This document shows, in pieces, positions 1 through 11,128 of a stretch of 64,000 nt of DNA (the stretch's first letter is position 1; each line of letters starts with the position of its first letter). The notes below the pieces were generated by a model, which was not told the DNA's origin, did no database searches, and saw only the letters and a program-made list of their open reading frames with translations. The position numbers were made by a program, and so were the translations under genes. The DNA lies in the NCBI GenBank assembly GCA_030789695.1, contig CM061132.1:154486817-154550816 (forward strand), in the 5' to 3' direction. This stretch comes from Scilla litardierei (taxonomy: Eukaryota > Streptophyta > Magnoliopsida > Asparagales > Asparagaceae).

Positions 1-306
1 TCGTCTTTCGGGCCTCTTATAGTAGTCCGCATGTCAACGCCTTCATGGCTACTGTCATCTCGCTTTCCGTGCGTGCCCGCTTTGATGGTCCCTTCAAGGG
101 ACATGAAGACGGACGTGATGACATATTGACTGGTTTTCAAGACGGGCGCGATCTGGGGAGCGGTTTCCTCAATCTTGGACGGTTAGCATCTTCCCCGATG
201 CTGGCTTTGGGCCGCCGCGACTTGATACGCTCGCGGGGCCTTCAGGTTTGGGCCCAATCCCCCAGGGCCGTGGGCTTGGCCTACTCCGTTTTGGGGGGTT
301 GTATCA
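1..306 (-). repeat. 3' LTR (partial) of outer Tat-like retrotransposon
   Basis: The first 306 bases match 43,636-43,882 with moderate divergence and indels, and both copies end in GGTTGTATCA. The rest of this LTR lies outside the window. A G6 purine tract on the minus strand directly abuts its inner edge, so it is the 3' LTR of a minus-oriented element. The element extends to 43,882 once the insertions within it are allowed for. Confidence 0.75.
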
Positions 307-322
307 ATTGCCCCCCATCGTC
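307..322 (-). other. Polypurine tract of outer Tat-like element
   Basis: On the minus strand the sequence reads GATGGGGGGCAAT immediately before the LTR, the position and composition expected for the plus-strand primer of an LTR retrotransposon. It fixes the orientation of the outer element as minus. Confidence 0.6.
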
Positions 323-536
323 GGGCCGTTCGGCCCTTGACGGTTCGGTCCAAGGGATGTGATTCGTGCGGATTTAACGAGCACGTTAGTCAAGGCGACA
401 CATTAAATAAAGGTCATCATGGCGATGCAACCCAGGAATTCTCCCGCCCTTTAGAAGTGGGATTCGGAGAGCCACCTTCAGGGGGATGTTGATGCGTATC
501 CTTCTTTGGATGGCCTGGATTCGGAGCCGTCCTCCA

Positions 537-694
537 TATAAAACGACATGGTTTTGGGGTTCCTTCAGCGCTTCTCGATTTTGCTTTCGTTTCCTCTCGT
601 CGTTACCGAGTCTCTCTCTGTCTCCTCTTCGACATCCCCTTCTCCAGCTTTCGCAAGGTAACACACTTTTTTACTTCCGTTATTGTTTTGCTCA
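537..694 (+). promoter_or_regulatory. Putative promoter and leader of antisense ORF in the outer element
   Basis: A TATAAAA box lies at 537-543 on the plus strand. It is followed by a pyrimidine-rich leader (about 570-655) and a possible splice donor AAG/GTAACA at 657-658. This is opposite to the element's own transcription and precedes the plus-strand ORF beginning at 695. Antisense extra ORFs near the 3' LTR are known in plant Tat-lineage elements such as Grande; that this promoter is active is inference. Confidence 0.45.
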
Positions 695-847
695 ATGGAG
701 AGGGCACTGAGAATAGGAACTCTGCCGCCTGATGCCGATGATTCCATCGCAGCCGTCGATGCATCTTCGTTATGCATGAAAGGCAAGGGTTTGCTATTTG
801 AGGATTTGATCTAACGAGGGAATCCTCCGGGGCTGAGGGATCCGAGG
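695..847 (+). pseudogene. Antisense extra ORF, N-terminal segment (broken)
   Basis: Starts with ATG at 695 (protein begins MERALRIGTLPP) and runs in frame, through one TAA stop at 812-814, to the insertion point of the first solo LTR at 847. The frame resumes after the LTR at 4,296 (RFLPQFSKRP), so this and the segments at 4,296-5,117 and 8,440-9,406 were one gene. It is a pseudogene because of the nonsense codon and two LTR insertions. Confidence 0.55.
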
Positions 848-3800
848 TGTAACAACCCGGTTTCATCAACACATCAATTTAAGTATTTAACGTATTTTCA
901 ACATTTTAAATATTTCTTTATACTGGTTAGTCAGGAGTTTTATATTAAAATTGATTCCAAAAATTTCTTACAAAAATAATTTGAAGCATTAAACTAATTA
1001 TATTGTATTTCAGTAAGTTCGGATTCCATCAAATACCTCTAAATAATCTTGATAAAATTCATTTTCAATTATTACGGTTTTTGCTTAATGAATTAATTTT
1101 CTATACAAACATTATCGAAATATTTTCAAACTTGTACAGTATCATCGTATGATCATTTAGGGCTTTCTATTTTAATTTCGTAATTTTCTGATATCAAATT
1201 GACCTAGAAACCGCAAACCCGCTTTCTAAATGTTTTGGCCAAAAACTAGTATCTCCGTAGCTCAAACCCCAAAATGGATCTCATATTCGTGATCCTTGCG
1301 AAGATATGATCCCGTGGGTATGTGTTTGTAATTTTTCGGAGTCGTATGCGAAAACAGAGTTGTATTCCTCTGTTTTCACTAATTACAATCATTAATGACC
1401 ATTTTACAATTACTAATTAACTTTTTACTTAATTACTTCTACCCTAATCCCCCAACCAACTCTCTTAACTCACCTCCCCTTAGCTGGTGAGATCCAAAAT
1501 TATTGGATCTCACCCATCCCTTTGTCTCCACCCGAATTACAAGATTACCATTAAGCTAATCCTATATAAACCCCCACAGCTTCTCACTTAACCCACACAC
1601 AGTATTATTCTCTCTCCCTTTTTATTTTTGTTTACGCTTCGAAACCCAGGCTTTCTAAATCACACACACTCTCTATCTCTTGCTCTCTCTCTCTCTCACG
1701 CTCTCTCCCACCGGCGTTTGACTGTCGCCCTCCGCCCGTCCACCGAGCCCCGACACCGCCATTGCCACCTCGTCATCGTCAGTCGCCGTTCCGACCACCC
1801 ACACACAAGCTCAGCCCTCACTCTCTCATGCCTCTCTCCCCGCTCCCTCTCGCCGTGACCCACGCCCGCCGCTCGCCGCCGTCCTCGACAACTCCGCCTC
1901 CGCTCTCGGAGGATCACGCCACCACCGCCTCGCACTCCCCGCCTCCTCCTCCAACTGTCGCCACCCGCACGCCATGACCGTCGTCAGCGAAGGCCACCAA
2001 CACCCACGAACACACCGCCTGGAGCTGGTCCCCGCTGCCGCCTGTCGTCGCTGCCACGCCGCCTCCTCCGCCGCTTCGCGCCGCCATGGTCGCCGCTCGC
2101 CGCCGTCCGAGCGCATGCCCCCACCACTGCATGCACTCGTGGAGAAACGAAGCGGAGGTGAGAAGTTTATAAACGTATTTTATTTTAAATACGAAAACAT
2201 ATTTCGGTAATATACGTGTCTAAATAATTATTAAATGGGTTTTAATGGTTTTAAATTCATAGTAAATAATATACAAGTCAGAAAAAATGTAAGACCAGCT
2301 CCAAAAAATCATAAATGATATTCTGGATGTAATGACACTGGTCTCATCTCAATCAGACGCTTAGTTTTTTCAGAATAAATTATTAACCCTAAAACTTAAA
2401 TACGTAAATTCCTTTTAAAAATCCGTAACTTCTAATTTTCACGCACACTGATACGTGAGAAAAATATATGTTGTAGCACTCTTCGAGACAGTCGTTTTGA
2501 CAGCTCACTTGAACCATTCTGATATGCATTGAATCCAGAAGAAATTGTTGAATAATTACGTTACCTAGTTAAAATTAGTTTTTAAATTGATTTTTGAGCT
2601 TTTAAAAATTATAATAATTAACAGAAGCTTCTGAAAAATATTTCCTCTTACAGTTAAAATTATTTTCTTCATATTTATATAAAAATTTAGAATGATTTTC
2701 GACACCGTTTCAATCATTTATAAAATCAAAACGATCAAGTTAAATAATAGAAAATAGTGTGTTCGTTAACCGAGTGTTTCTTATGGTTGAAGGTACCAAT
2801 TCTCGTACACCGGCTCCCTTGGAAGCCTAGCTCCAATCTCGTCTTACTACGACGACCTCGATATGTAAGTCACGTTAATTCTAACTTTAGAAATTTTGAT
2901 AGTGTACTCGTATGAACATAAGACTTGGCATCTAGTCTCGGAATAGTTATTGACCTGAACATATGGCTAGAGATCTAACTAAATAGGAAACGAATCAAAT
3001 ATAGACCGACTTTGACTTGAACGTACGACATCGCTAAATTTCAACTTGGATGTTTGTAGTACACAACCATCTACTTGGGTAAACTGTGTACTAATTGAAA
3101 ACCACATGCTCGAAGCATGGAATCAACATCTTTGTTGGACTTGTCTTTATCCTTATCTTTCTTATTTTTCAATAAGAAAATCAATCAGTGGTCCTGTTTT
3201 AACTATCATAGTAAATATGGAACGTCATGTTACTTGTCACTTAAACATCATGCATGGACTTTGGTTACACTTATTGCTTGATTGCTCACGTTTAAATAGT
3301 CATATCAATTGCTGTATGACATGTATATGACTCATGAATTGTCGAATGGAATATCTTGTGGTACAATTGGTGAAACATCTTGTGGTACATCTTGTGGTAC
3401 GTCTTGTGGAATAACATTGTGGAACATCTCATAATGAACATGTACTTGATAGACATCACAGACACTTGGAGTTTTGAGCTAACTTATAATTGCGAAAGTG
3501 TGGAAGCGACTAGTCCAGGCCTTGTTGTCACCGTGCGGGTTCTAATAACCCATCACAGTAGCCGGTGACAACCATCACAGATCACAAATTATTGCATAGT
3601 TCTTAGATACTGGTTCGCCCGGGTAGCACCCGTGGCAAGAGGGGGACTCTTGGTTGCTTACTGTACTTTCCTTTACAAGTCACGAACTAGGCTAGGCACA
3701 ATTACTTTTATCATTGCTATTGTCATTGCTATCGTCATGGTTATTCTTGTACGTTACTAGTTGTACTTGCTCGGTCACCTTTAGTTTACTTGTCACCCTT

Positions 3801-4290
3801 GCATGCTTGACTAGATGTACTTTACTTGTCGCACTTGCATGCTTGCCTGTCCCTACTTTACTTTATACCTTTGCCTGCAAATCTGCTCTTATTCCACTTA
3901 TTGCACTAGTATGATAGTCTTCAAAATGCTTATTATAGACTGCTCCGCACTTTTGCACTACTTTATGTCTATGGGTAGAATTATGTGACTTACCTATGGT
4001 TCCATGTTTCGTGGCACCGCAGACAACGCGTAGCTTGACATACTCCTAAGAGCCAGAGTTCGTCTCTGAGGCTGCAGTAGTAAAGTCTTTTGGTGGCACC
4101 TTTTCAGTTGTACCTCTTATCTTTCATTTAATCTTGTTGTATTAATTTGTACTACATAGATTGTAATAATTGGACACTATTTGGGTATTTTTGTACATAT
4201 CTGCATTGTGGCTATTTTGTTTTCACTGGTTAACTGCAGATCTGCGAATAAATCAAATAAGTAACGGGCTCCCCAGAGCAGGTCGTTACA
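848..4290 (+). mobile_element. Solo LTR 1 (Ty3/gypsy, Tekay/Del-like)
   Basis: A 3,443-bp sequence starts TGTAACAACC and ends GTCGTTACA. It is flanked by the perfect 5-bp duplication CGAGG (843-847 and 4,291-4,295) and has no internal region, so it is a solo LTR left by recombination between two LTRs. A plus-strand TATATAAA box lies at 1,564-1,570, followed by a CT-rich, then GC-rich leader (1,590-2,150). The apparent ORFs in that GC-rich stretch overlap in all frames and are not genes. It belongs to the same family as the solo LTR at 5,118 and is related to the LTR at 48,748. Confidence 0.9.
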
Positions 4291-4922
4291 CGAGGTTCCT
4301 CCCGCAATTCTCGAAGCGGCCTCTACTGTCTCCTACTCCACCGTTGAGAGAGTTAAGGTGGAATATCTTTCTTACCCATATGGGGGTTCGGGTCTCGTTT
4401 CAAGACGAGGGGATCTGTTTTCCTGGGGCTCGTGAAATAGGCGTGTACGTCGAGATGTTTCGGATTGGGCTTCACTTTCCTCTTCACCCCTTCATTATTC
4501 AGGTTTTGGAATTTTTGCAAGTGTCCTTGTGCTAGATGATCCCGTACTCAGTTTCGGTCTTGGTCGGCTTTGTTATGATCTGTCATCAGCACGGGTTGGA
4601 GCCATCCTTGCCGTTCTTCTTTTATTTCTACAAAATTAGGGACGTCTCCTCGGCAATATGGCTTCATATTTATGTTAGGAGAGGCAGGAGTGTTTACTGG
4701 GCTTGCCCCGCTGGGTCGGCCATTGGAAGAACGACTACAACTTCGTCCCTTTCCCTGGTGATGCAAAATTTTAACCGGCTGGGGACGCTCAGGCGTCTAC
4801 GAGTTGGCGTTGGATCTCTCAGAGGTTGATCGGGCCGCGGTTAAATTTCTGACTGCCTTGCCCCAGGGGGAGGAGATTGGTCTGGCCTTTGTTGGACGAT
4901 CTCCTCCTCTTGTGGTCCCTTG
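4291..4922 (+). pseudogene. Antisense extra ORF, central domain (putative gypsy-type transposon domain)
   Basis: Translation contains GLHFPLHPFIIQVLEFLQVS, then VLVGFVMICHQHGLEPSLPF. I recognise this as the plant 'putative gypsy type transposon' domain (PF04195-like), common in extra ORFs of Tat retrotransposons and in plant-mobile-domain-like proteins. A TAG interrupts it at 4,533-4,535 and a frameshift occurs near 4,690, after which WVGHWKNDYNFVPFPGDAKF is read in another frame. An exon end at 4,922 (donor GTAATG) fits. Function of this domain is unknown. The first five bases are the TSD copy of the solo LTR. Confidence 0.6.
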
Positions 4923-4989
4923 GTAATGGCACTTAATTTTAAACTTCATCCTTCTCCTCAACTTACCCTGATTCTCCTTTCTTTTGCAG
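4923..4989 (+). other. Probable intron in antisense extra ORF
   Basis: A 67-bp stretch starts GTAATG and ends in a pyrimidine tract plus TTTTGCAG. Splicing joins ...LLLLWSLG to MASQEFSHPYD in one frame. Spliceosomal introns in this antisense ORF mean it was expressed from its own strand, not as part of the genomic RNA. Confidence 0.45.
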
Positions 4990-5117
4990 GAATGGCGAGC
5001 CAGGAGTTTAGCCACCCCTACGACATGTATCAACTCATTCATCGGGGTGCTCGAGGCTCTCGAGGAAGCTCATCTGGTCATGCGCCGCGTTGAACGGAGG
5101 AGGAGGCGATCCGTGTA
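4990..5117 (+). pseudogene. Antisense extra ORF, segment after intron
   Basis: Reads MASQEFSHPYDMYQLIHRG, then an Arg/Ser/Glu-rich stretch, up to the insertion site of solo LTR 2. The frame continues across the LTR: EEAIRV before it joins VEPPIGTLKM after it (one TSD copy removed). The short ORF has an in-frame TGA before the LTR, so it is not functional as it stands. Confidence 0.5.
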
Positions 5118-5850
5118 TGTAACGACTCGTATTTTTTCAATACATTTAATTACGTATTTAACGTATTTTCATTTTTAGAAAGTATTATATAGTGGTTGAT
5201 CTGGAGTTTTAAGTGATTTCAAAATTTCTTATAAAAATATTTTGAAGCATCAAACTAGTTATGATGAATTTCAGTCAGTTCGGGTTTCATACAATATCTC
5301 TAAACAATTTTGATAAAAATTCATTTTCAATTATTACTGTTTTGTCTTAATGAATTAATTTTCTATACAAACATCATCAAAACGTTTTCAAACTTCTACA
5401 GTATCATTCTATGATCATTTAGGGCTCTTCACATTAATTTCGTAATTTTCTAATATCAAATCGACCTAGAACCTGCAAACCCGCTTTCTAAACATTTTGG
5501 CCTAAAACTCGTATCTCCGTAGCTCAAATCCCAAAACGGATCTCGTATTCGTGATCCTTGCGATGATATAATCCAGTGGCTATGTTTTCGTAATTTTTCG
5601 GAGTCATATGTGAAAATGGGGTTGTATACCTCCGTTTTTACTAATTGCATCCATTAATCACTTTTTAATCTTACTAATTACCAACAGGTTTTCACGCTTC
5701 AGAAATTTTTTCTAGGATTAGTCAGAGACAAATACCTACTAACATTGATCACCTGCCTAACTTATTAATTAAGTTTGACTAACTAAACTAATTGTTTACT
5801 AATTTAACTTACCTATAAATAACCCCATAACCCCCCTCTAATACTCACAG

Positions 5851-5892
<42 letters not shown>

Positions 5893-8434
5893 CCTCCATT
5901 TCTCCGTTCGAAACCCACCCCAGCCTGCGGAAAAGAACCCCTGCTCTCAAAATCTCTCTCTTCATCTCTCAGTTCTCTCCCCCCTCCGACCTTCCCCCCC
6001 GGCATCTACCGCCGCTCGCCCTCCAGCGCGCCGTTGCCACCCCGCAGCAATGCCCTACCTCCATCCGGTGCCGACACCCTCCAACCATGCACAGGCCCCC
6101 CTCCCCTCTTCATCTCTTCCCCGCTACTCCTCTCTGCTCCGCCGCAGTCGACGCCCTCGACCGCCCAAACGCCGCCACAACAACGCACGAGGCCGCCGCA
6201 GTCCGCCGCAGTCCGCCGCCACCCCCCGAAGCAGCTGCCACCAAACCCCCCGCTCCGCCTCACCCTCTCCTCTCTTTGCCGTCACCCTCCCCCGCCGTCG
6301 CCCTCCTCGCCGTCGTCGTCGCACTGCTCGCCGACCGCCACTGCCGCCTCGCCGTCGTCCTCGCCCGCGCCGCCGTCCAAGCGATGAACCCCCCACTCCC
6401 GCGTGCTTGTAGGGAAAAACAAGGGTGAGTTTTTGAGCGTATTTTGTTAAATACGAAAACATATTTTGTTATATACGTATTTTAATAATTATTAAATGGG
6501 TTTATTTGTTTTAAATTTATAATAAATAATATACAAGTCAGAAAAATGCAAGACCAGCTCCAGAAAATCAGAAATGATATTATGGATCCAATGGAGCTGG
6601 TTTCATCTTAATCAGACGCTTAGTTTTTTCAGAATAATTTTTAACCCTAAAACTTAAATATGTCATTTTCACTTAAAATTCCGTAACTTGTTATTTTCAC
6701 GTAAACTCATATATATTGTAGTACTCTTTGAGACGTTATTTTGACAGCCCACTTGCAACTTTCCGATTAGTATTTCATCTAGAATAAATTATTGAATAAT
6801 TACGTTACCTAATTAAAATTAGTTTTTAAATTGATTTTTGAGCTTTTAAAAATTATAAAAATTTATAGAAGCTTCTGACAAATATTTCCTCCTACAGTAA
6901 AGTTATTTTATTCATATCTAGCCTATATAAAAATTTAGAACGTTTTTCGACACCATTTCAATCATTTATAAAATCGAAACGATCAAGTTAATTAGATAGA
7001 AAATAAGTGTATTCATTAACTGAGGTTTCTTTATGATTGCAGGTACAAATTCATGTGCACCGACTACCGTGGAAGCCCTAGATCCAATTCTGGCTTACTA
7101 CGACACCCTTGAAATAGGTAAGTCACGATAAATTCTAGATTTAGAAAATTAGTTAGTGTCCTCGTACGAACTTAAGAACACCACTTAGAGCCTCAGAACG
7201 ACTATTCGCCTTGAACCAAACCTAGAGACCTAATCTAATAGGAAAGTAATCAACTACAGATTTCTTTGCCAACTTTCTACTTTGGTAGTTGTAGCACACA
7301 ACCATCAACTTGTGTAAATTGCGTGCTAAACAACACTACCACGTGCTCGAAGCATGGAATCGACACCCCGATTGTTGGACTTGTCTTGATCCTCTAATTT
7401 TCTAACATCCACTGTGCTTTGGCACAATCTACTGTGAAATGAATTACTACTTTCTGGTTTTCAATAAGAAAGTCAACCAGTTGTCTTGGTTTGACTAGCA
7501 TCATGTGAGACACCATATGGAACATCTTGTGAAACATCCCGTATAGCACTTGACACTTCACTGGGTTTTTTTGGTAACTCATAGTTTGAGAGAGTGCGGG
7601 AGTGACTGGAGTTCATCTTCCCGTCCTGATGCCTGAGTTTCGGCATCCCGTCCCGATGCCTGAGTTTCGACAAAATACATGTACCACTGCCTGTGTTCCG
7701 GCATTCGTCTGGGTAAGCGCACCCAGGCAAGAGATGAACTCGATGGTCACATATTGTTCTTTCCGACTTGAGTCACGTAGTTTTAGTATAGCTTGCACGA
7801 TCACTTCTTTACAGTACATGCACTTTACCTACTACACTTGTATAGTCACAGTGCTTTACTTGTCGTACTTTTAGCTACAGCCGTAACACGTTTCACTTGC
7901 TTAGCCTGCTTTACACTTGCACTACCACAATACAGTTGTTCTCTCCGTTTAGCTCGTTTTTCTTTTACTACTCAGTTGTGTACAGTTGTTGCTCAGTACT
8001 TTACTTTTCACTCTGGATGTTTGTACGTAGTTATCTTTTGTCATACTTGTACACTGCTTCTTTTCCATATTTAGAATTATTGTGACATACCTTCGATTCC
8101 ATTTATGGCACCAGCAGATGACGACCAGATCGAGAAAGTTGCCCCTGAGTTTACAGAGCCAGATTTCGACCCAGAGCCTGCAGACTTCTAGCTGCTTGTG
8201 TTGTTGTGCGTACTATGTCATGTATTTCCTTTCCGCATTTCCTTTCTCTATTTCCTCTATGTATTTGGTGAGAGAGTGCTGCTTATTGTTGTACTTTAAA
8301 TTTGGACTGTAATAATGTACGCTGGTTTGAGTATTGGTACATCTCTGGATAGTGGCTATATTAATTTCACTGGTAAACTGCAGACCTGCAATTAAAATCA
8401 AATAAGTAATGGCCCCCTGAGAGCGGTCGTTACA
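5118..8434 (+). mobile_element. Solo LTR 2 (same family as solo LTR 1)
   Basis: A 3,317-bp sequence starts TGTAACGACT and ends CGGTCGTTACA, flanked by the perfect 5-bp duplication GTGTA (5,113-5,117 and 8,435-8,439). It matches solo LTR 1 along its length with substantial divergence. TATAAAT lies at 5,813-5,820, followed by a (CT)n tract and a GC-rich leader (5,990-6,400). Two independent solo LTRs of one family landed within 830 bp of host sequence. Confidence 0.9.
5851..5892 (+). repeat. (CT)n microsatellite
   Basis: About 20 uninterrupted CT units lie in the predicted leader of solo LTR 2. Solo LTR 1 has a shorter, interrupted version at about 1,670-1,705, so the tract expanded by slippage. 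Confidence 0.9.
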
Positions 8435-9406
8435 GTGTAGTTGAGCCTCCGATCGGGACCTTGAAGATGGTGGATGTTCCCCCGACTGCAAGCTCTTCTC
8501 CTGCCGTGACAAGTCTGATTGATGCTCCCTTGAGCCTGGCCCCGACCTCGGCTACTACAGGTTCTTCTCCCACTACGGAGGGCTTGGTTGATGCTCCTGT
8601 TGACCTGGTCCTCAGTGAGTGGGCCTCAGATGGTCCTCAGTAGGATCCTGCCATGCCAATCGGAGTTCAGAGGCTGAAGAAGAAGCGTTCTTGCTCGGGT
8701 TCTAAGAGGCCCGAGAAGAAGAGAAAAGGGAACAACAGTTCACTGGCAGCGCATCCCTCGTCGGCCGCCTCTAAGGAAAGCCCTCAGGCCTTGGGGGAGG
8801 TTACTCCTACCCTTCAGGTGGAGCATACCCTGGTCGGGATAGGGCGAGTACTGTCTATGTTCAGGTCCGGCCTTGAGGCCCCATCTGGAGGGTCAATTTG
8901 TACCGACTGTGACGTGGCTGTCCGGTTGGCGCAGAGCTCCACACTGCCAGGGGCCGCTCTCTCCTGGAGAGGGTCCACTCCAAGAGCTTGGTGAACTGCA
9001 TGGTGTGGCAGATCTAGCTGGTAGGTCTCTTACTTCTCTTATTCCCATCTTGTTTAGTTTGACCTTCATCCCTTTCGTCTCACAGGCGTCCTCGTTGGCC
9101 ATAGAGGTGCAGCGACTTAGGAGCAAGTCGTCAAGCTCGAGGCGGCCCTCGAGCGGGAGCACCTGAGGGCAAGGGCGACTGATCGTGCGACCGATGAGGA
9201 TCGTGAGGAGTTACGGCCCTCACTCCACAAGGTCACCGAGCTCACGTCAGAGGTGGAGAGGTTGAAGGAGGCGTTGGTGGCCACTGACGTCTCTCAGGCT
9301 ACCACTGAAAGGTCTGCCGAGGAAGCCGAGGAGGTGTTGTCCATCATTCAGGAAGTGCACGGGAAGGAACGTGCCGAGCTTTGGTCTGAGATTGGTTCCC
9401 TGTGGC
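8435..9406 (+). pseudogene. Antisense extra ORF, C-terminal coiled-coil segment
   Basis: After the LTR the frame gives a Ser/Pro/Ala-rich linker (MVDVPPTASSSPAV), a TAG at 8,641-8,643, a basic stretch (RLKKKRSCSGSKRPEKKRKG, nuclear-signal-like), and a probable intron ending CACAG at 9,085. It then enters a long charged coiled coil (KLEAALEREHLRARATDR, then TELTSEVERLKEALVATD), reached after a 1-base frameshift near 9,122. It is cut at 9,406 by the family A LTR. A PF04195-like domain followed by a coiled coil is the usual arrangement for these proteins. Confidence 0.55.
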
Positions 9407-9846
9407 TGACGCACCCGGAACCTGCACCTAAATTCCACCTATCGGTGTCACGGTCGCTAGGCGTAGTATGGCCCCTAGGTGTCAATTTCGGGCTCTATTC
9501 GCAAGCGGACGGTGTCAAATTATAGTATAAAAGATGTCGGATCCCACAAAGACGGTGACAGTGTATTTGCGGTCTCAGATTATTTTTATATCTCGAAGTG
9601 AGATAGCTGTCGATTGAGAAAGTTTGGTTTTAATGTTGTTGTCGATTTGATAATAAAGAGAGCTATGGTTTTAGGGATCACCGCTAAGACCGTCGGAGAT
9701 TGACATTGGAATGAGATCTTTATGTTGCATTGGGTTTAGGGGATCAATCTCTCAATTCATACCACTCTCGTGGGTTAGAATTTCGAGGTATTCCGGTGGC
9801 TTTAATTGACGCAATGGTGGTAGCCGTCAATGTAGCGATATAGTTC

Positions 9847-9909
9847 ATCGGTGGATCCCCTCAAGGCACGAGCCGGGCATGGTCACGTGCCTTAATTGGA
9901 TCCATCGAT
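9847..9909 (-). repeat. Nested inverted repeat (long hairpin) in family A LTR
   Basis: The outer arms ATCGGTGGATCC (9,847-9,858) and GGATCCATCGAT (9,898-9,909) pair at 11 of 12 positions. The inner arms AAGGCACG and CGTGCCTT (9,863-9,870 and 9,886-9,893) pair perfectly around a 15-nt loop. It lies in the predicted transcribed part of the LTR. The right LTR copy (from about 42,127) keeps it with a few changes. Confidence 0.6.
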
Positions 9910-10480
9910 TTTTCTATTCAAATCCCAATAATATTCCTTATGATCATCAATTTCATAGACAGTGGGCATGATCTCGGTGCGAGTTATCCTAGGGATTCGG
10001 AAGGATCGACCAAAATACTCCCCTTTATTCCTAATTCAACCTAGAGATCCAGATCTATATCTCCCCCCTAAGGTCTTAGGGCTAACCCATCAACCCTAGA
10101 GGAAACTACTCACTCATGGCGATTTTGACGAATAAAAATGCGATTTTTATAGGAGAAAACATCGTAGCAAATTAATCGAATAAGGATTGAATAGCTTACG
10201 TACCGAAGACGAAGAAGAATAGCAGCAAATAATAATCCGAAGAAATCCCAAAGATTCCAGAACGCAAAGAACAATAGAGCTCCAAAAATAATTCAATAAT
10301 CTCCCAAAATTAGGTTTAGATCTAACAACTATTGTTTCTAATCTCTTTTTCTCTCCAAAAGTAATTCAAAATTACCAAAGAAAAATGAACTCTCCTAAAC
10401 GTCATTCCCAAATCCACAATTCACTCTCTTCCGTGCATCAGACGGCCACGCAAATTTCCAAAAATAGCCTTCATTGTCGC

Positions 10481-10815
10481 CGACCGAGTCAGTGACTCGG
10501 TCGAGCATATGCTTACTCGGTCGGGCTGCTCGGTCGAGCAGCCCTCCTGCTCGGTCGAGTACGTCAGTGAGTCGGGCTTCTCTAAAAAATGCCACTCTGT
10601 CTGCTCGGTCCGAGTCAGCCGTGCTCGATCGAGCAGCCAACTGACTCGATTGCCATTAGATTTGCTCGGCTCGAGTAGGAGGTTAGCTGGGCTTCGAAAA
10701 TAGGAGCTGCTCAACCGAGCACCATACTGCTCGGTCCGAGCAGCTTGTGTATCAGCTCCCATTCTTCATCTTGCCTCTGCTCGACCGAGCAAGTGCTCTG
10801 CTCGGTCGAGTCGCC
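10481..10815 (-). promoter_or_regulatory. Array of TGCTCGGTCGAGCA-type palindromes in U3 of family A
   Basis: About a dozen full or half copies of CTCGGTCGAG and variants occur in 335 bp, spaced irregularly (e.g. at 10,494, 10,529, 10,549, 10,632, 10,713, 10,787). On the minus strand the array is followed directly by GGCTATTTTT (10,460-10,469), a possible TATA element. Function is not known. Confidence 0.6.
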
Positions 10816-11128
10816 TGGGAAATCCTGAGCTGCTTCTTTGCAGCTTCTCATCCACTCCTGGATATCTCCTCTGCTCCTTCCATAGGCCTCCAAAACTTGG
10901 CAAACTCCTGTAGAGCTATGCCAAAAGGCTCCAGGGTATGTCGGATGTGTCCATATCCAAAATGGGTCCTGAATCGCTCCAAAATCCCTGAAAATCCATA
11001 AAACTCTATGAAACTCGAATATGGTGTTAGAATTGCAATATCGTAGGAAAATATGGGATTCGGATACAAATATGATATGAAATGCAATGAAATGATGCTA
11101 TGAAAAGATGAAAAATATGGACACATCA

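Larger units (their letters stand above)
9407..11128 (-). repeat. Left (3') LTR of family A element
   Basis: A 1,722-bp LTR starts TGACGCACCC and ends ACACATCA on the plus strand. It matches 13,181-13,554 plus 42,065-42,860. It contains a palindrome array at 10,481-10,815 and a nested inverted repeat at 9,847-9,909. Confidence 0.88.

Noticed and set aside
1628..2132. Overlapping GC-rich ORFs on both strands in solo LTR 1
   Set aside because: Open frames in all directions come from CG-rich, stop-poor composition; no domain, and the frames are not kept in solo LTR 2.
6006..6462. Pro/Arg/Ser-rich ORFs in solo LTR 2
   Set aside because: Same compositional artefact in the LTR leader; not conserved with the matching part of solo LTR 1.
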